Assembly: GCA_965227695.1 (NCBI GenBank)
Contig: OZ245760.1
Coordinates: 434,001 to 498,000 of the forward strand
Reading direction: 5' to 3'
Source of the DNA: UBA1858 sp965227695
Lineage (GTDB): Bacteria; Pseudomonadota; Gammaproteobacteria; UBA4575
DNA: 64,000 nt
A program made the translations under genes and the position numbers. Below, piece by piece: positions 1 to 7,108 of the stretch (position 1 is its first letter; each line of letters starts with the position of its first letter). The notes under the pieces are model-generated. The model made no database searches. It was not told the origin of the DNA and saw only the letters and a list, made by a program, of their open reading frames with translations.

Positions 1-592
1 ATTGTGTTTTGAAGTTTTCAGCATTGCCATTTTTAAAATGCGGATAATTGATCCCGGTTGGAATGATATTTATTTTGTTGACTACGCCATAATTTCTCAA
101 CAGTTTGACAATAATTGATGATGGCGCGACAACACCCTGTACCTGATTGCACTGACTGGTTGAAAAACGGCGGGCAAAAAATCGTAGTGCCTGTTTTGGG
201 ACCAGGGGGATGTAGTGATAAAGGTATTCCTCAAAAAGAGTGTGATAGGTGATCACACACGGGATATCCAGTGACCTTGCAATTTTCACTCCGCAATAGT
301 GTGCAACAAAAGGTGTCTGTATGTGTATCACATCAAACCGGGATTTTTTTAATGCAGGAATCATTTTCCTGATGCTGGAAGAACTCATCATGCGGTCTTC
401 AGGATCAAAAGGAATGGTGCGCGACTTAATGCGAATCACGGATTCTTCTTGAGTTTCGTGGCGATTATACTGTGGTGCAATCAGAGTGACCTCGTGACCG
501 GCGCGCTCAAACTCTGATTTGAATGTCTGTATGGAGGTTGAAACACCATTGATGCGGGGGAAGTATACATCAGAAATCATTAGAATTTTCAT
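1..592 (-). CDS. GT4 glycosyltransferase, N-terminal part (cut by window edge)
   Basis: An open frame reads leftwards from the ATG at 592 and runs off the window after about 197 codons. It begins MKILMISDVYFPRINGVSTS, the classic start of GT4-family lipid glycosyltransferases, with a later HIQTPF and TYHTLFEEY segment matching the acceptor-side Rossmann domain. This pattern resembles diacylglycerol glucosyltransferases more than LPS enzymes. That is family-level recognition, not proof of substrate. The gene starts 44 bp after the stop of another GT4 gene and is probably in its operon together with the PlcP-like gene. If so, it would glycosylate diacylglycerol or extend a monoglycosyl lipid at the inner membrane. 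The C-terminal nucleotide-sugar domain lies outside the window, so completeness cannot be judged. Confidence 0.75.
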   Translation of the reverse strand, partial: MKILMISDVYFPRINGVSTSIQTFKSEFERAGHEVTLIAPQYNRHETQEESVIRIKSRTIPFDPEDRMMSSSSIRKMIPALKKSRFDVIHIQTPFVAHYCGVKIARSLDIPCVITYHTLFEEYLYHYIPLVPKQALRFFARRFSTSQCNQVQGVVAPSSIIVKLLRNYGVVNKINIIPTGINYPHFKNGNAENFKTQ

Positions 593-636
593 CTGCGATT
601 ACCATAAGAGTGAAGTGTGTTGCTTGCAGCAAAAAG

Positions 637-1641
637 TTAACTGCAGTGCGCTGGCATCAAGTGACTGATAAATTGGCGGGTTGCCTGTTCCCATGTGAAC
701 TCGCGAGCCTGCTCGATACAATCGCGGGGATCCAGTTTTAATGCAGCAAGAGCTGCCGTCTGTAAGTCTTCATTGAGGATACCCGTCACACCATTTCTGA
801 CGACGTCGCGAGGGCCTGTGACCGGATAAGCGGCGACCGGCAGGCCGCATGCCATGGCCTCCAGCATCACAACACCAAATGTATCCGTGAGGCTGGGGAA
901 AACGAAAACGTCACCACTGGCAATGCAGGCGGCAAGTTCCTCACCAAACTTGTAACCCTCAAACTTAACATCTGTGTATTTTTGCTTAAGCGTGTTTAGG
1001 GCGGGGCCGTCTCCGATCACCACTTTTGTGCCTGGCAGCTCTGCGTCAAGAAAAGCCTCAATATTTTTTTCAACGGCGACGCGGCCGACATAAATCCAGA
1101 TTGGACGAGGATAATCAAGCAAGCTTTTATCATGCGGCCTGAATATATTCGTGTCTACTCCACGTGACCACAGCACCAGCTCATTGAATTGTCTGTCCTG
1201 TAATATTTTTTTTTGATGCGGGGTTCCGACCATGGTGCGTGTGGCTTTATCATGAAAGCGTCGTAAAAAATGATAGGATAATTTCAGCGGTACAGGGAAG
1301 CGTTGTTTGATATATTCCGGGAATTGCGTATGGTAAGAGGTAGTAAAAGCCATGTTGTTGCGGATACAAAACGCCCTTGCTGCCAGGCCCAGAGGCCCCT
1401 CGGTTGCAATATGAATATGAGTTGGACTGAATTGTGTCATCTGTCTGTCAATCAATTTCCTGGGGCGCAGTGCCAGACGAATTTCAGGATACGTCGGACA
1501 GGGGATTGTTTTTGCCTGTCCCGGGTGAATAATAAGAACTTTATGCCCGAAAGACTGAATTATTTCTGATGTCTTGCCTAACGTTGTGACAACGCCGTTC
1601 ACCTGAGGCTTCCAAGCATCAGTGACTATTACGCAGCGCAT
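637..1641 (-). CDS. GT4 glycosyltransferase, Agt-like (diacylglycerol glycosyltransferase candidate)
   Basis: A complete 334-residue GT4 glycosyltransferase. The N-terminal domain starts MRCVIVTDAWKPQVNGVV and carries CPTYPEIRLAL, HIATEGPLG and TSYHTQFPEY. The C-terminal domain has WSRGVDTNIFRP, the donor-binding region GDGPAL, and FPSLTDTFGVVMLEAMACG with the conserved E-x7-E-like region. This is the subgroup that in Sinorhizobium, Mesorhizobium and SAR11 includes Agt, which makes monoglycosyl-diacylglycerols during phosphate starvation. It follows the PlcP-like gene by 71 bp on the same strand, the same gene pairing seen with Agt. Substrate (glucose, glucuronate or galactose) cannot be read from sequence. 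The family was also annotated as GDP-mannose-dependent mannosyltransferase, the main alternative. Confidence 0.75.
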   Translation of the reverse strand: MRCVIVTDAWKPQVNGVVTTLGKTSEIIQSFGHKVLIIHPGQAKTIPCPTYPEIRLALRPRKLIDRQMTQFSPTHIHIATEGPLGLAARAFCIRNNMAFTTSYHTQFPEYIKQRFPVPLKLSYHFLRRFHDKATRTMVGTPHQKKILQDRQFNELVLWSRGVDTNIFRPHDKSLLDYPRPIWIYVGRVAVEKNIEAFLDAELPGTKVVIGDGPALNTLKQKYTDVKFEGYKFGEELAACIASGDVFVFPSLTDTFGVVMLEAMACGLPVAAYPVTGPRDVVRNGVTGILNEDLQTAALAALKLDPRDCIEQAREFTWEQATRQFISHLMPAHCS

Positions 1642-1712
1642 GATTAGGTATTGATTTTTTATAAGTTAAGTAGATTGGCCAGTAGTCATGGCATGACTGT
1701 GCTTATTGACGG

Positions 1713-2522
1713 TCAGGCGACATTTCGCTCGTCTTCAACCGCCGGGCTTAACATGGCTGCAAGTGAGCGTTTATAGTCTTCATTCCAGTGAATCAGCTCT
1801 AAACTGCCATCTTGGTGTTCAATAATGCCTGAACAGCTTTCTACCCAGTCACCGTCATTGCAGTAGAGCACGTTATTGATAGGCCGGATTTCTGCATGAT
1901 GTATGTGTCCGCAGATCACGCCATCTACATCACGGTCTTTGGCCAGATGGGCCAATGCGGTTTCGAAGCTGCCAATATAATTCACCGCATTTTTAACTTT
2001 CAGTTTTAAGTATTTTGCCAGCGACCAGTGATCCCGCCGGAATAACTTGCGAAAAATATTGACATATTGATTTATCTGCAGGAGACGATCATATGCCCAA
2101 CTGCCCAGTCTCGCGATCCATTGACTGTGTTTAACGATCGTGTCGAATTCATCACCATGCAATATGAGTAACTTTTTACCATTTGCAGTTTTGTGTTCGT
2201 AGTCTTGATGAATTTCGACATTGCCAAATGCGTAACCTGTATATTCGCGCATGACTTCATCATGATTGCCCGGTACATAGATCACTTTTGTTCCATGCTT
2301 GGCTTTACCTAATATGGAACGAACGACATTGGTATGCTGTTGTGGCCAGTAAGAAGATTTTTGCAGGCTCCAGAAGTCCACAATATCGCCGACTAAATAG
2401 AGGTATTCGGCTTCAAAGCTATGTAAAAAATCCAGCAACTTCTCAGCCTGACAACCACGAAAGCCAAGATGGACATCCGAGATCCAGACACTGCGGACTT
2501 TAAGTAGTGTTGGTGTGCTCAA
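1713..2522 (-). CDS. plcP: PlcP-like metallophosphoesterase (phospholipase C type, LpxH superfamily)
   Basis: A 269-residue calcineurin-like phosphoesterase with all metal-binding blocks: SDVHLG near residue 15, GDIVDFW near 46, GNHDE near 85, HGDEFD near 121 and GHIHHAEI near 205. Superfamily annotation usually says UDP-2,3-diacylglucosamine hydrolase. However, the length, the YWPQ block, the KLKVKNAVNYIGSFE block and the ending GDWVESC...ELIHW resemble PlcP. PlcP cleaves phosphatidylcholine or other phospholipids to diacylglycerol under phosphate limitation. The neighbouring Agt-like glycosyltransferase downstream and Pho genes across the intergenic region support that reading. True LpxH in gammaproteobacteria is shorter (about 240 residues) and usually sits elsewhere. 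It is probably a cytoplasmic enzyme acting at the inner membrane; no signal peptide is visible. Confidence 0.72.
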   Translation of the reverse strand: MSTPTLLKVRSVWISDVHLGFRGCQAEKLLDFLHSFEAEYLYLVGDIVDFWSLQKSSYWPQQHTNVVRSILGKAKHGTKVIYVPGNHDEVMREYTGYAFGNVEIHQDYEHKTANGKKLLILHGDEFDTIVKHSQWIARLGSWAYDRLLQINQYVNIFRKLFRRDHWSLAKYLKLKVKNAVNYIGSFETALAHLAKDRDVDGVICGHIHHAEIRPINNVLYCNDGDWVESCSGIIEHQDGSLELIHWNEDYKRSLAAMLSPAVEDERNVA

Positions 2523-2645
2523 TGGTCACTGTTGAGTGTATGCATTGTCATAAATACGAATTTGTCATTCTTTTGTTACAAGGTGATTACTTTATTGTGA
2601 AGTAAATATTAAAAAAATTGGTATAACATGATGAAATTGCTGAAA

Positions 2646-2701
2646 ATGTCATAATAAGTTCATTAATATATCACACAGTTGACATAACCGTTTCTTAACA
2701 T
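2646..2701 (+). promoter_or_regulatory. Candidate PhoB-binding array and promoter for the PAP2 gene
   Basis: Four 7-mers spaced exactly 11 bp apart resemble the Pho half-site CTGTCAT: ATGTCAT (2646), AGTTCAT (2657), ATATCAC (2668) and TTGACAT (2679). A -10-like TAACAT lies at 2696-2701, 10 bp after the last repeat, the spacing of PhoB-activated promoters. Individual matches are 4 to 6 of 7, so this is weaker than the porin site. A second possible site, TTGTCAT-TCTT-TTGTTAC, lies at 2562-2579. Confidence 0.4.
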
Positions 2702-2743
2702 TCTGTAACATTATGCAGAGGTATAAAACGATAAAGGGCGGTT

Positions 2744-3292
2744 ATGTCAGGACTCAGGACGGGAAATCTTTTTGATCGCATCGATCAAATCGAACTGCGT
2801 GTCTGTGCTTATATAAATCATGCTAGTCAGCGTCTGTTGATGCGCATTTTTTTTCAGATGATCAGCCGTCTTGGTGATGGAGTATTCTGGTACACATTAT
2901 TACTGCTGCTACCCTACATACAGGGTTCGCAGGGGTACGGCCAGATGCTTCACATTGCGCTTACTGCGATGCTGGTATTAATTGTCTATAAGTATCTTAA
3001 AAAAACACTCGTGCGTGAACGGCCCTTTATCAATTCCCAAAGTATTTGTCAGGCCGCACCTGCACTGGACCGGTATAGCTTTCCTTCCGGGCATACAATG
3101 CATGCTTTATCTTTTGCCGTCATGTTCAGTTACTACGTGCCCGGACTCACCATGCTGGTGTCAGGGTTTGCAGCACTGGTTGCCATGTCGCGTGTCATAC
3201 TTGGACTGCATTATCCAAGCGATGTCGTGGCGGGTGCTTTGCTGGGTGTAGCCATTGCGTTACTTAGCTTAACGATTTTTCCTGTTATTTAA
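2744..3292 (+). CDS. PAP2-family membrane phosphatase
   Basis: A 182-residue multi-pass membrane protein with the three PAP2 motifs: KKTLVRERPF near residues 86-95, PSGHTMHA near 113-120 and SRVILGLHYPSDV near 149-161. The histidines in motifs 2 and 3 are the expected nucleophile and acid/base. Members dephosphorylate phosphatidic acid, phosphatidylglycerophosphate, undecaprenyl diphosphate or similar lipids at the outer face of the inner membrane. It is divergent from the PlcP-like gene and lies before the phosphate-starvation porin, so a role in generating diacylglycerol or recovering phosphate is a reasonable inference. An AAGGG ribosome site lies just before the ATG. A generic bacitracin-resistance-type phosphatase remains an alternative. 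Confidence 0.85.
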   Translation: MSGLRTGNLFDRIDQIELRVCAYINHASQRLLMRIFFQMISRLGDGVFWYTLLLLLPYIQGSQGYGQMLHIALTAMLVLIVYKYLKKTLVRERPFINSQSICQAAPALDRYSFPSGHTMHALSFAVMFSYYVPGLTMLVSGFAALVAMSRVILGLHYPSDVVAGALLGVAIALLSLTIFPVI

Positions 3293-3312
3293 CGAGTACT
3301 TTCTTAAAACAG

Positions 3313-3362
3313 ACTGATACGTGCCAGCAGGCATGTATCAGTGTCATGCCGTGGCTGATACA
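3313..3362 (+). other. Overlapping alternative hairpins after the PAP2 gene
   Basis: ACTGATAC (3313-3320) plus TGCC (3322-3325) pairs with GGCA (3330-3333) plus GTATCAGT (3335-3342), giving a 13-bp stem with one G-T pair and a 4-nt loop. The same right arm can instead pair with CTGATACA at 3355-3362, so the two stems exclude one another. No T-run follows, so it is not a standard intrinsic terminator. It may stabilise the PAP2 mRNA end or act as a Rho-linked or processing site. Confidence 0.45.
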
Positions 3363-3397
3363 GCTCAAATGACAAAAACCCCGACAATCTGACAAAA

Positions 3398-3431
3398 CTG
3401 TCACGAAAATGTCATTTTTCTGAAATATTAT
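3398..3431 (+). promoter_or_regulatory. Pho box and -10 element of the porin gene
   Basis: CTGTCAC-GAAA-ATGTCAT at 3398-3415 matches 13 of the 14 half-site bases of the PhoB consensus (two CTGTCAT/C repeats, 4-bp spacer). A -10 element TATTAT is at 3426-3431, exactly 10 bp downstream, as in known PhoB-activated promoters where the Pho box replaces the -35. Confidence 0.88.
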
Positions 3432-3519
3432 CCCGCCCTTCAACATTTATCGGACTAAACCAGGCTCAGCAATGATCCGGTTAATCTTTTAAATCTTAAA
3501 TCATGACAGAGAGTTATAT

Positions 3520-4809
3520 ATGAAATTAAAAAATATTCGCGTGGCTTCACTGGCCGCGGTTGTTGCGACCGGTGTTGCGGTATCAAACCCTGCAGTGGCG
3601 GCCAATGACGCTATGATGGAACTGCTTAAAGTACTGCGTGACAATGGCACAATCAGCCAGGAAGCATATAGTCTGTTAAAAAATTCAGCTCAGGCTGATG
3701 CAGAACGCACGGAGGCAAAAATTGAAGAAACCGCCGAAGAAAAGCTGGCATCAGTACAACAGGTTTCCGATAAACTTAAATGGGCAGAAAAAATCCAGTT
3801 TAAGGGTGACTTGCGTTTGCGTCGCCAGTACCAGGAAGCAGACCCGGAAAACGGTGAAAAACAAAGCCGTGAGCGCTATCGCTATCGCCTGCGCTTAGGG
3901 GCGGAAGGTGAAGTCACGGATGAGGTAAAAGTCGGATTAGGATTCGCCAGTGGCAGTGATGATGCGCGATCAACCAATGAAACTCTAGATGATGGCTTTT
4001 CAACTAAAGATATCCGCCTGGATTATGCATATGCAGAGTGGATGCCTGCTGACTGGGTAAGTGTAGTTGGCGGTAAATTCAAGCGAAAAGGTTATTTATG
4101 GGCGCCAAGCGACTTATTGTGGGACGGGGATATTAATCCCGAAGGTGTGTCTGTGCATCTGCATACCGATAATTCACTGGGTAGCACCTATGCCAATGCT
4201 GGTCACTGGCTTTTAGAAGAATATAGCTCCGTGAGTGATGATCCCACCTTAACCTATGCCCAGGTTGGTCATAAATTTAAGTCTGGCAATATCTTTGGAA
4301 ATGTCGCTGGAACCTACTATTCATTTGATGGCCTGGAAGGCGAGCCAGCTATCGTCGGTAGCGGGGGAAATAACACAATCTCAAGTGGTGTTTATATGTA
4401 TGACTATGATTCCATTGGATTATCAGCAGAATTGGGTCTAGAAGATGTTTTCATGCCAGGAAAGATCTTTGCAGTGTTTGGTGATTACATCAAGAACGAT
4501 GATAGTGATGAAGACAAAGGGCGCGCTATTGGATTTAAATTTGGTGACAAAAAAGTAAAAGATCCGCACACATGGCAGCTTAAGTTTATCAATGCCGATC
4601 TGGAGGCCGATGCTTTTCCTGATTTTCTTCCCGATTCTGATCGACTGGGTGGGAAAACCGGGGTTGAGTCAAATGAAATCGCATTTAAGTATGCAATTGC
4701 CAAGAATATTATTCTGGGACTCGACTACTATGACTCTGAACAGGATGCACCTGGGCTGGATGATGATGAAGACAAGGTACTTCAAACAGACATTGAGTTC
4801 AAATTCTAG
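3520..4809 (+). CDS. Phosphate-starvation-inducible outer-membrane porin
   Basis: A 429-residue outer-membrane protein. A signal peptide ends at about residue 28 (NPAVA-A), followed by a helical, Glu/Ala-rich segment (residues 45-85), then a beta-rich barrel beginning KGDLRLRRQY and ending in FKF with the terminal Phe typical of barrel insertion. It fits the 'putative porin' family (Porin_5-like). A strong Pho box directly upstream and phoBR downstream make it a phosphate-starvation porin, functionally comparable to OprP/PhoE. Anion selectivity is inferred, not shown, and the barrel is very rich in Asp/Glu. A strong terminator follows, so it is a single-gene unit. Confidence 0.85.
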   Translation: MKLKNIRVASLAAVVATGVAVSNPAVAANDAMMELLKVLRDNGTISQEAYSLLKNSAQADAERTEAKIEETAEEKLASVQQVSDKLKWAEKIQFKGDLRLRRQYQEADPENGEKQSRERYRYRLRLGAEGEVTDEVKVGLGFASGSDDARSTNETLDDGFSTKDIRLDYAYAEWMPADWVSVVGGKFKRKGYLWAPSDLLWDGDINPEGVSVHLHTDNSLGSTYANAGHWLLEEYSSVSDDPTLTYAQVGHKFKSGNIFGNVAGTYYSFDGLEGEPAIVGSGGNNTISSGVYMYDYDSIGLSAELGLEDVFMPGKIFAVFGDYIKNDDSDEDKGRAIGFKFGDKKVKDPHTWQLKFINADLEADAFPDFLPDSDRLGGKTGVESNEIAFKYAIAKNIILGLDYYDSEQDAPGLDDDEDKVLQTDIEFKF

Positions 4810-4831
4810 TTTCAGCATATCCTTCAAGCTA

Positions 4832-4861
4832 AAAAAGGGCGGTGATTTCACCGCCCTTTTT
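4832..4861 (+). terminator. Intrinsic terminator after the porin
   Basis: A 14-bp perfect inverted repeat (AAAAAGGGCGGTGA with TCACCGCCCTTTTT, 2-nt spacer) ends in a T-tract at 4857-4861. Confidence 0.93.
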
Positions 4862-4877
4862 ATTGGTTATTGCAGGT

Positions 4878-4911
4878 TTGTAACAAAGTTTTAATTAAAT
4901 TCGTGAATAAT
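4878..4911 (+). promoter_or_regulatory. Candidate Pho box and -10 of phoB
   Basis: TTGTAAC-AAAG-TTTTAAT at 4878-4895 is a degenerate pair of Pho half-sites (9 of 14 or fewer). A -10-like AATAAT at 4906-4911 lies exactly 10 bp further, which raises its credibility. PhoB autoregulation is usual. Confidence 0.45.
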
Positions 4912-4997
4912 TGCCACCCTATGCACAACCTCTATTCATTTTGCCCATTATGCACTTACAATCCGGTTTTCAATCACCAAATTCTGGCCCGCAAACC

Positions 4998-5690
4998 ATG
5001 AAAAAGCACCGAATTTTAATTGTTGAGGATGAGAAACCAATTCGCGATATGGTGTATTTTGCCCTTGATAGCGATGGCTATGAGATTGTTGAGGCGGTAG
5101 ACGGAAAGCAGGCCACAGAAATGCTGGCCCAGGATTTGCCGAGTCTTATATTGATGGACTGGATGCTGCCTGATGTCTCCGGACTGGAGCTGGTACGCCG
5201 GCTTAAACGCGATGAGGTGACCAGCGATATACCGGTGATCATGCTGACGGCGAAAGCCGAAGAACGCAATAAAATTGAGGGACTTGACTCGGGAGCCGAT
5301 GATTACATCACCAAGCCGTTTTCGGTCAGGGAACTGTCAGCCAGAATTCGTGCGGTAATGCGGCGCGTGGATGGGACTGAAGAAGAAAATAAACTCAGCT
5401 TTGGCAAGTTGGTACTTGACCTTGGCGCCCACCATGTAATTATTGATGAAACACCAATCGAAGTGGGGCCTACCGAGTTCAGATTGCTGGAGTTTTTTAT
5501 GACGCATCCTGATAAAGTATACAGTCGTGCCCAGTTACTGGATTTTGTATGGGGGCGCAGTAAGTTTGTGGAAGAACGGACGGTCGATGTCCACATACTT
5601 CGTCTTAGAAAATTGCTGAAGCCTTATAATTGCCACAAGATGGTTCAAACAGTGCGAGGATATGGTTACCGCTTTGTCGTTGAAAAATAA
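4998..5690 (+). CDS. phoB: Phosphate regulon response regulator PhoB
   Basis: A 230-residue OmpR/PhoB-family regulator. I chose the ATG at 4998 because it yields MKKHRILIVEDE, the standard receiver start; an upstream in-frame extension has no homologous look. Receiver: acidic pair E10/D11, phospho-acceptor D54 (LILMDWMLP), T84 and K106 (ITKPFS). The winged-helix domain carries GPTEFRLLEFF, VYSRAQLLDFVWG and the terminal TVRGYGYRF. It activates genes by binding Pho boxes when phosphorylated by PhoR. Its stop overlaps the phoR start by one base (TAATG), so the two are translationally coupled. Confidence 0.96.
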   Translation: MKKHRILIVEDEKPIRDMVYFALDSDGYEIVEAVDGKQATEMLAQDLPSLILMDWMLPDVSGLELVRRLKRDEVTSDIPVIMLTAKAEERNKIEGLDSGADDYITKPFSVRELSARIRAVMRRVDGTEEENKLSFGKLVLDLGAHHVIIDETPIEVGPTEFRLLEFFMTHPDKVYSRAQLLDFVWGRSKFVEERTVDVHILRLRKLLKPYNCHKMVQTVRGYGYRFVVEK

Positions 5691-7012
5691 TGCGCGTTGC
5701 TTCATTTTGGATTGAGTTTCGACTGGCCGTATTAGTATTTCTGGCAAGCCTGGCGGTAGGTTATATTAGTGGACACTGGGCGTTGTCTGTCTCTGTTGGC
5801 TTATTTGCCTTTATCATCTGGCAGCTGCGTCAGATGTTATTGCTCCGGCAGTGGCTGGCCACGGGTTCTCCACTGGATAACATTCCGAATCTGCATGGTT
5901 CTGCCTATCAGATTATTAGCCATATCTGTGAGATAAAGAAACTTCACCAGCACGAGCATCAAAATCTGGAAAGCCTGTTAATGCGCTTTGATGCGGCAAC
6001 TCGCGCCATGCCCGATGCCATGCTCACCATTGACAGCGCGCAAACGATTGAATGGGCCAATCCTGCCGCCAGGACCTTGCTTAATATCGATCCAAAAAAT
6101 GATATTGGCCAGCGTGTTAACAATATTGTCCGCGACCCTGAGATTACCCGTTACCTGCAGGAGGGTGATTTCCAGCACCCGCTGGAATTTTCATCCTCTG
6201 GCAGTGCTGAAAAAGATCTTATGATGCGTGTCGTATTGTATGCCGATGGAAAAAAACTGCTTATTGTGCATGATCAGGGCGATATTATGCGCCTGCAAAA
6301 CATCCGAAAAGCCTTTGTCTCGAACGCATCACATGAGATGAGGACACCTTTGACCGTCATTATTGGTTATCTTGAAGCTTTGTCTTTGCGCGAAGAGCTG
6401 TCAGGCATAACCCGGCGGGGAGTGACAGGTGCACTGGAACAGGCTCAGCGTCTGAAGGATCTGATTGAAGACTTGCTGTCATTGTCACGTCTTGAGAGCT
6501 TGCCACTGAATAAGTCGGATATGGAGACGATTAACATCAGCATGCTCGTTCGCGAGGGAATTGAGCTGGTTAAATCTTCAGATATCTACAAGCAGCAGCA
6601 GTTTAGTGTTGAGCTGGACGCGAATGTTGACGTGTGTGGCGATTACCGTGAATTACAAAGTGCGGTGCAGAATATCCTGGATAATGCTGTCAAGTATTCG
6701 CCTGCAGGTACCACGATACAGGTCAACTGGCACCGGTTGGGCGAAGGAGGATCTGTACTCAGTATTATCGATAGTGGCGAGGGAATAGAAGAATCGCATA
6801 TTCCCCGTCTGACTGAGCGTTTTTATCGTATAGATACCGGTCGATCACGCGATATGGGAGGGACCGGGCTCGGCCTGTCTATTGTCAAACATGTGATGGA
6901 GCGGCACGGTGGTGAATTACGCATCCGTAGTCGCAAAGGGGCAGGGACAAGGGTAGAGCTATATTTCCCTGCAAGCGATAATGAATATGCAGAACAAAGG
7001 GTTAGCGCATAA
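5690..7012 (+). CDS. phoR: Phosphate regulon sensor kinase PhoR
   Basis: A 440-residue membrane histidine kinase. Two close transmembrane segments lie at about residues 10-45 with almost no periplasmic loop, followed by a PAS region (95-180). The HisKA domain has H215 in SNASHEMRTPLT, and the HATPase domain has NILDNAVKYSP (near 328-338), DSGEGI and GGTGLGLSIV. This short-loop architecture is characteristic of PhoR, which senses phosphate through PstSCAB and PhoU rather than through a sensor domain of its own. It is followed by pstS after about 100 bp with a possible promoter between. Confidence 0.95.
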   Translation: MRVASFWIEFRLAVLVFLASLAVGYISGHWALSVSVGLFAFIIWQLRQMLLLRQWLATGSPLDNIPNLHGSAYQIISHICEIKKLHQHEHQNLESLLMRFDAATRAMPDAMLTIDSAQTIEWANPAARTLLNIDPKNDIGQRVNNIVRDPEITRYLQEGDFQHPLEFSSSGSAEKDLMMRVVLYADGKKLLIVHDQGDIMRLQNIRKAFVSNASHEMRTPLTVIIGYLEALSLREELSGITRRGVTGALEQAQRLKDLIEDLLSLSRLESLPLNKSDMETINISMLVREGIELVKSSDIYKQQQFSVELDANVDVCGDYRELQSAVQNILDNAVKYSPAGTTIQVNWHRLGEGGSVLSIIDSGEGIEESHIPRLTERFYRIDTGRSRDMGGTGLGLSIVKHVMERHGGELRIRSRKGAGTRVELYFPASDNEYAEQRVSA

Positions 7013-7022
7013 TAAAGACCGG

Positions 7023-7053
7023 GTGTAATACAATTGTAACAATTAAGTAATAA
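7023..7053 (+). promoter_or_regulatory. Candidate Pho box and -10 before pstS
   Basis: GTGTAAT-ACAA-TTGTAAC at 7023-7040 has two half-sites 11 bp apart, both matching the TGTNA core. TAATAA at 7048-7053 could be the -10, though its distance (7 bp) is shorter than ideal; TAAAGT at 7051 would fit the distance better. Confidence 0.42.
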
Positions 7054-7108
7054 AGTGCAGCCACCGTTTCAAACAGGCCATCACAAGCGGCCAATATTAG
7101 GAGAATCA

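Noticed and set aside
2523..2743. Pho box on the minus strand for the plcP-agt operon
   Set aside because: Best minus-strand pairs match 9 of 14 bases or fewer and have no -10 at the right distance; not claimed.
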